12,778 bases of DNA, taken from contig NZ_CAUDZA010000037.1 in NCBI RefSeq assembly GCF_958453765.1, positions 1 through 12,778 of the forward strand, written 5' to 3'. Source of the DNA: Phascolarctobacterium_A succinatutens_B. GTDB lineage: Bacteria; Bacillota; Negativicutes; Acidaminococcales; Acidaminococcaceae. The position numbers were made by a program, and so were the translations under genes. A model generated the notes under the pieces. The model had not been told where the DNA came from. It searched no databases and saw only the letters and a program-made list of their open reading frames with translations. This document shows, one piece after another, positions 12,770 to 12,778 of this stretch; position 1 is the first letter of the stretch, and each line of letters opens with the position of its first letter.

Positions 12770-12778
12770 GTGCTCGAT

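Overview
The window reads as part of the chromosome of a strictly anaerobic Firmicute, most likely a Negativicute (an Acidaminococcaceae/Phascolarctobacterium-like organism is my guess, not something the sequence proves). The reasons are a full-length single-chain pyruvate:ferredoxin oxidoreductase, a complete selenium-handling gene set, strong GGAGG-type ribosome sites, and two promoters that match the SigH (sigma-H) pattern of Bacillus/Clostridium. There are 13 protein-coding genes and no insertion sequence, CRISPR array or complete RNA gene.

Layout. Positions 1-256 are non-coding. They hold the 3' half of a tRNA-Arg(CCU) gene whose 5' half is missing, then a second interrupted copy of the same tRNA 3' end, then a strong bidirectional terminator. 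Positions 257-640 (minus strand) encode a small hotdog thioesterase of the fluoroacetyl-CoA thioesterase (FlK) type. It is divergent from 821-3106 (plus strand), which encodes a DUF190 PII-like protein, an FAD-dependent dehydrogenase of the COG2509 type with a four-cysteine cluster, and a three-helix small membrane protein. Positions 3227-4082 encode two tandem universal stress proteins one base apart.

Positions 4141-8950 are a selenium locus built as two divergent operons around a shared 148-bp control region (6212-6359). Leftward are a class V aminotransferase (cysteine desulfurase/selenocysteine lyase type) and an overlapping LysR regulator. Rightward are yedE (putative selenium transporter), a single-domain yedF (TusA-like), a DUF3343 Se/S-carrier-like protein and selD (selenophosphate synthetase). 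Read together, this is a supply line: YedE imports a Se compound, the PLP enzyme liberates Se or S from (seleno)cysteine, the two small thiol proteins may carry it, and SelD makes selenophosphate. The enzyme that uses the selenophosphate (SelA/SelB/SelC for selenocysteine, YbbB/SelU for tRNA, or the molybdenum hydroxylase route) is not in the window. The regulator carries an unusual cysteine cluster and probably controls the rightward operon.

Positions 9142-12654 encode the pyruvate:ferredoxin oxidoreductase behind its own good sigma-A-type promoter. It converts pyruvate to acetyl-CoA and reduced ferredoxin. The last ~125 bases carry a hairpin oriented as a terminator for the minus strand, suggesting a convergent gene just outside the window.

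The points most worth a second look are the truncated tRNA-Arg as a probable integration scar, the split YedF plus CxxC-bearing DUF3343 relay, the cysteine-rich LysR sensor domain, and the pair of SigH-type promoters in front of the DUF190 and stress-protein operons.
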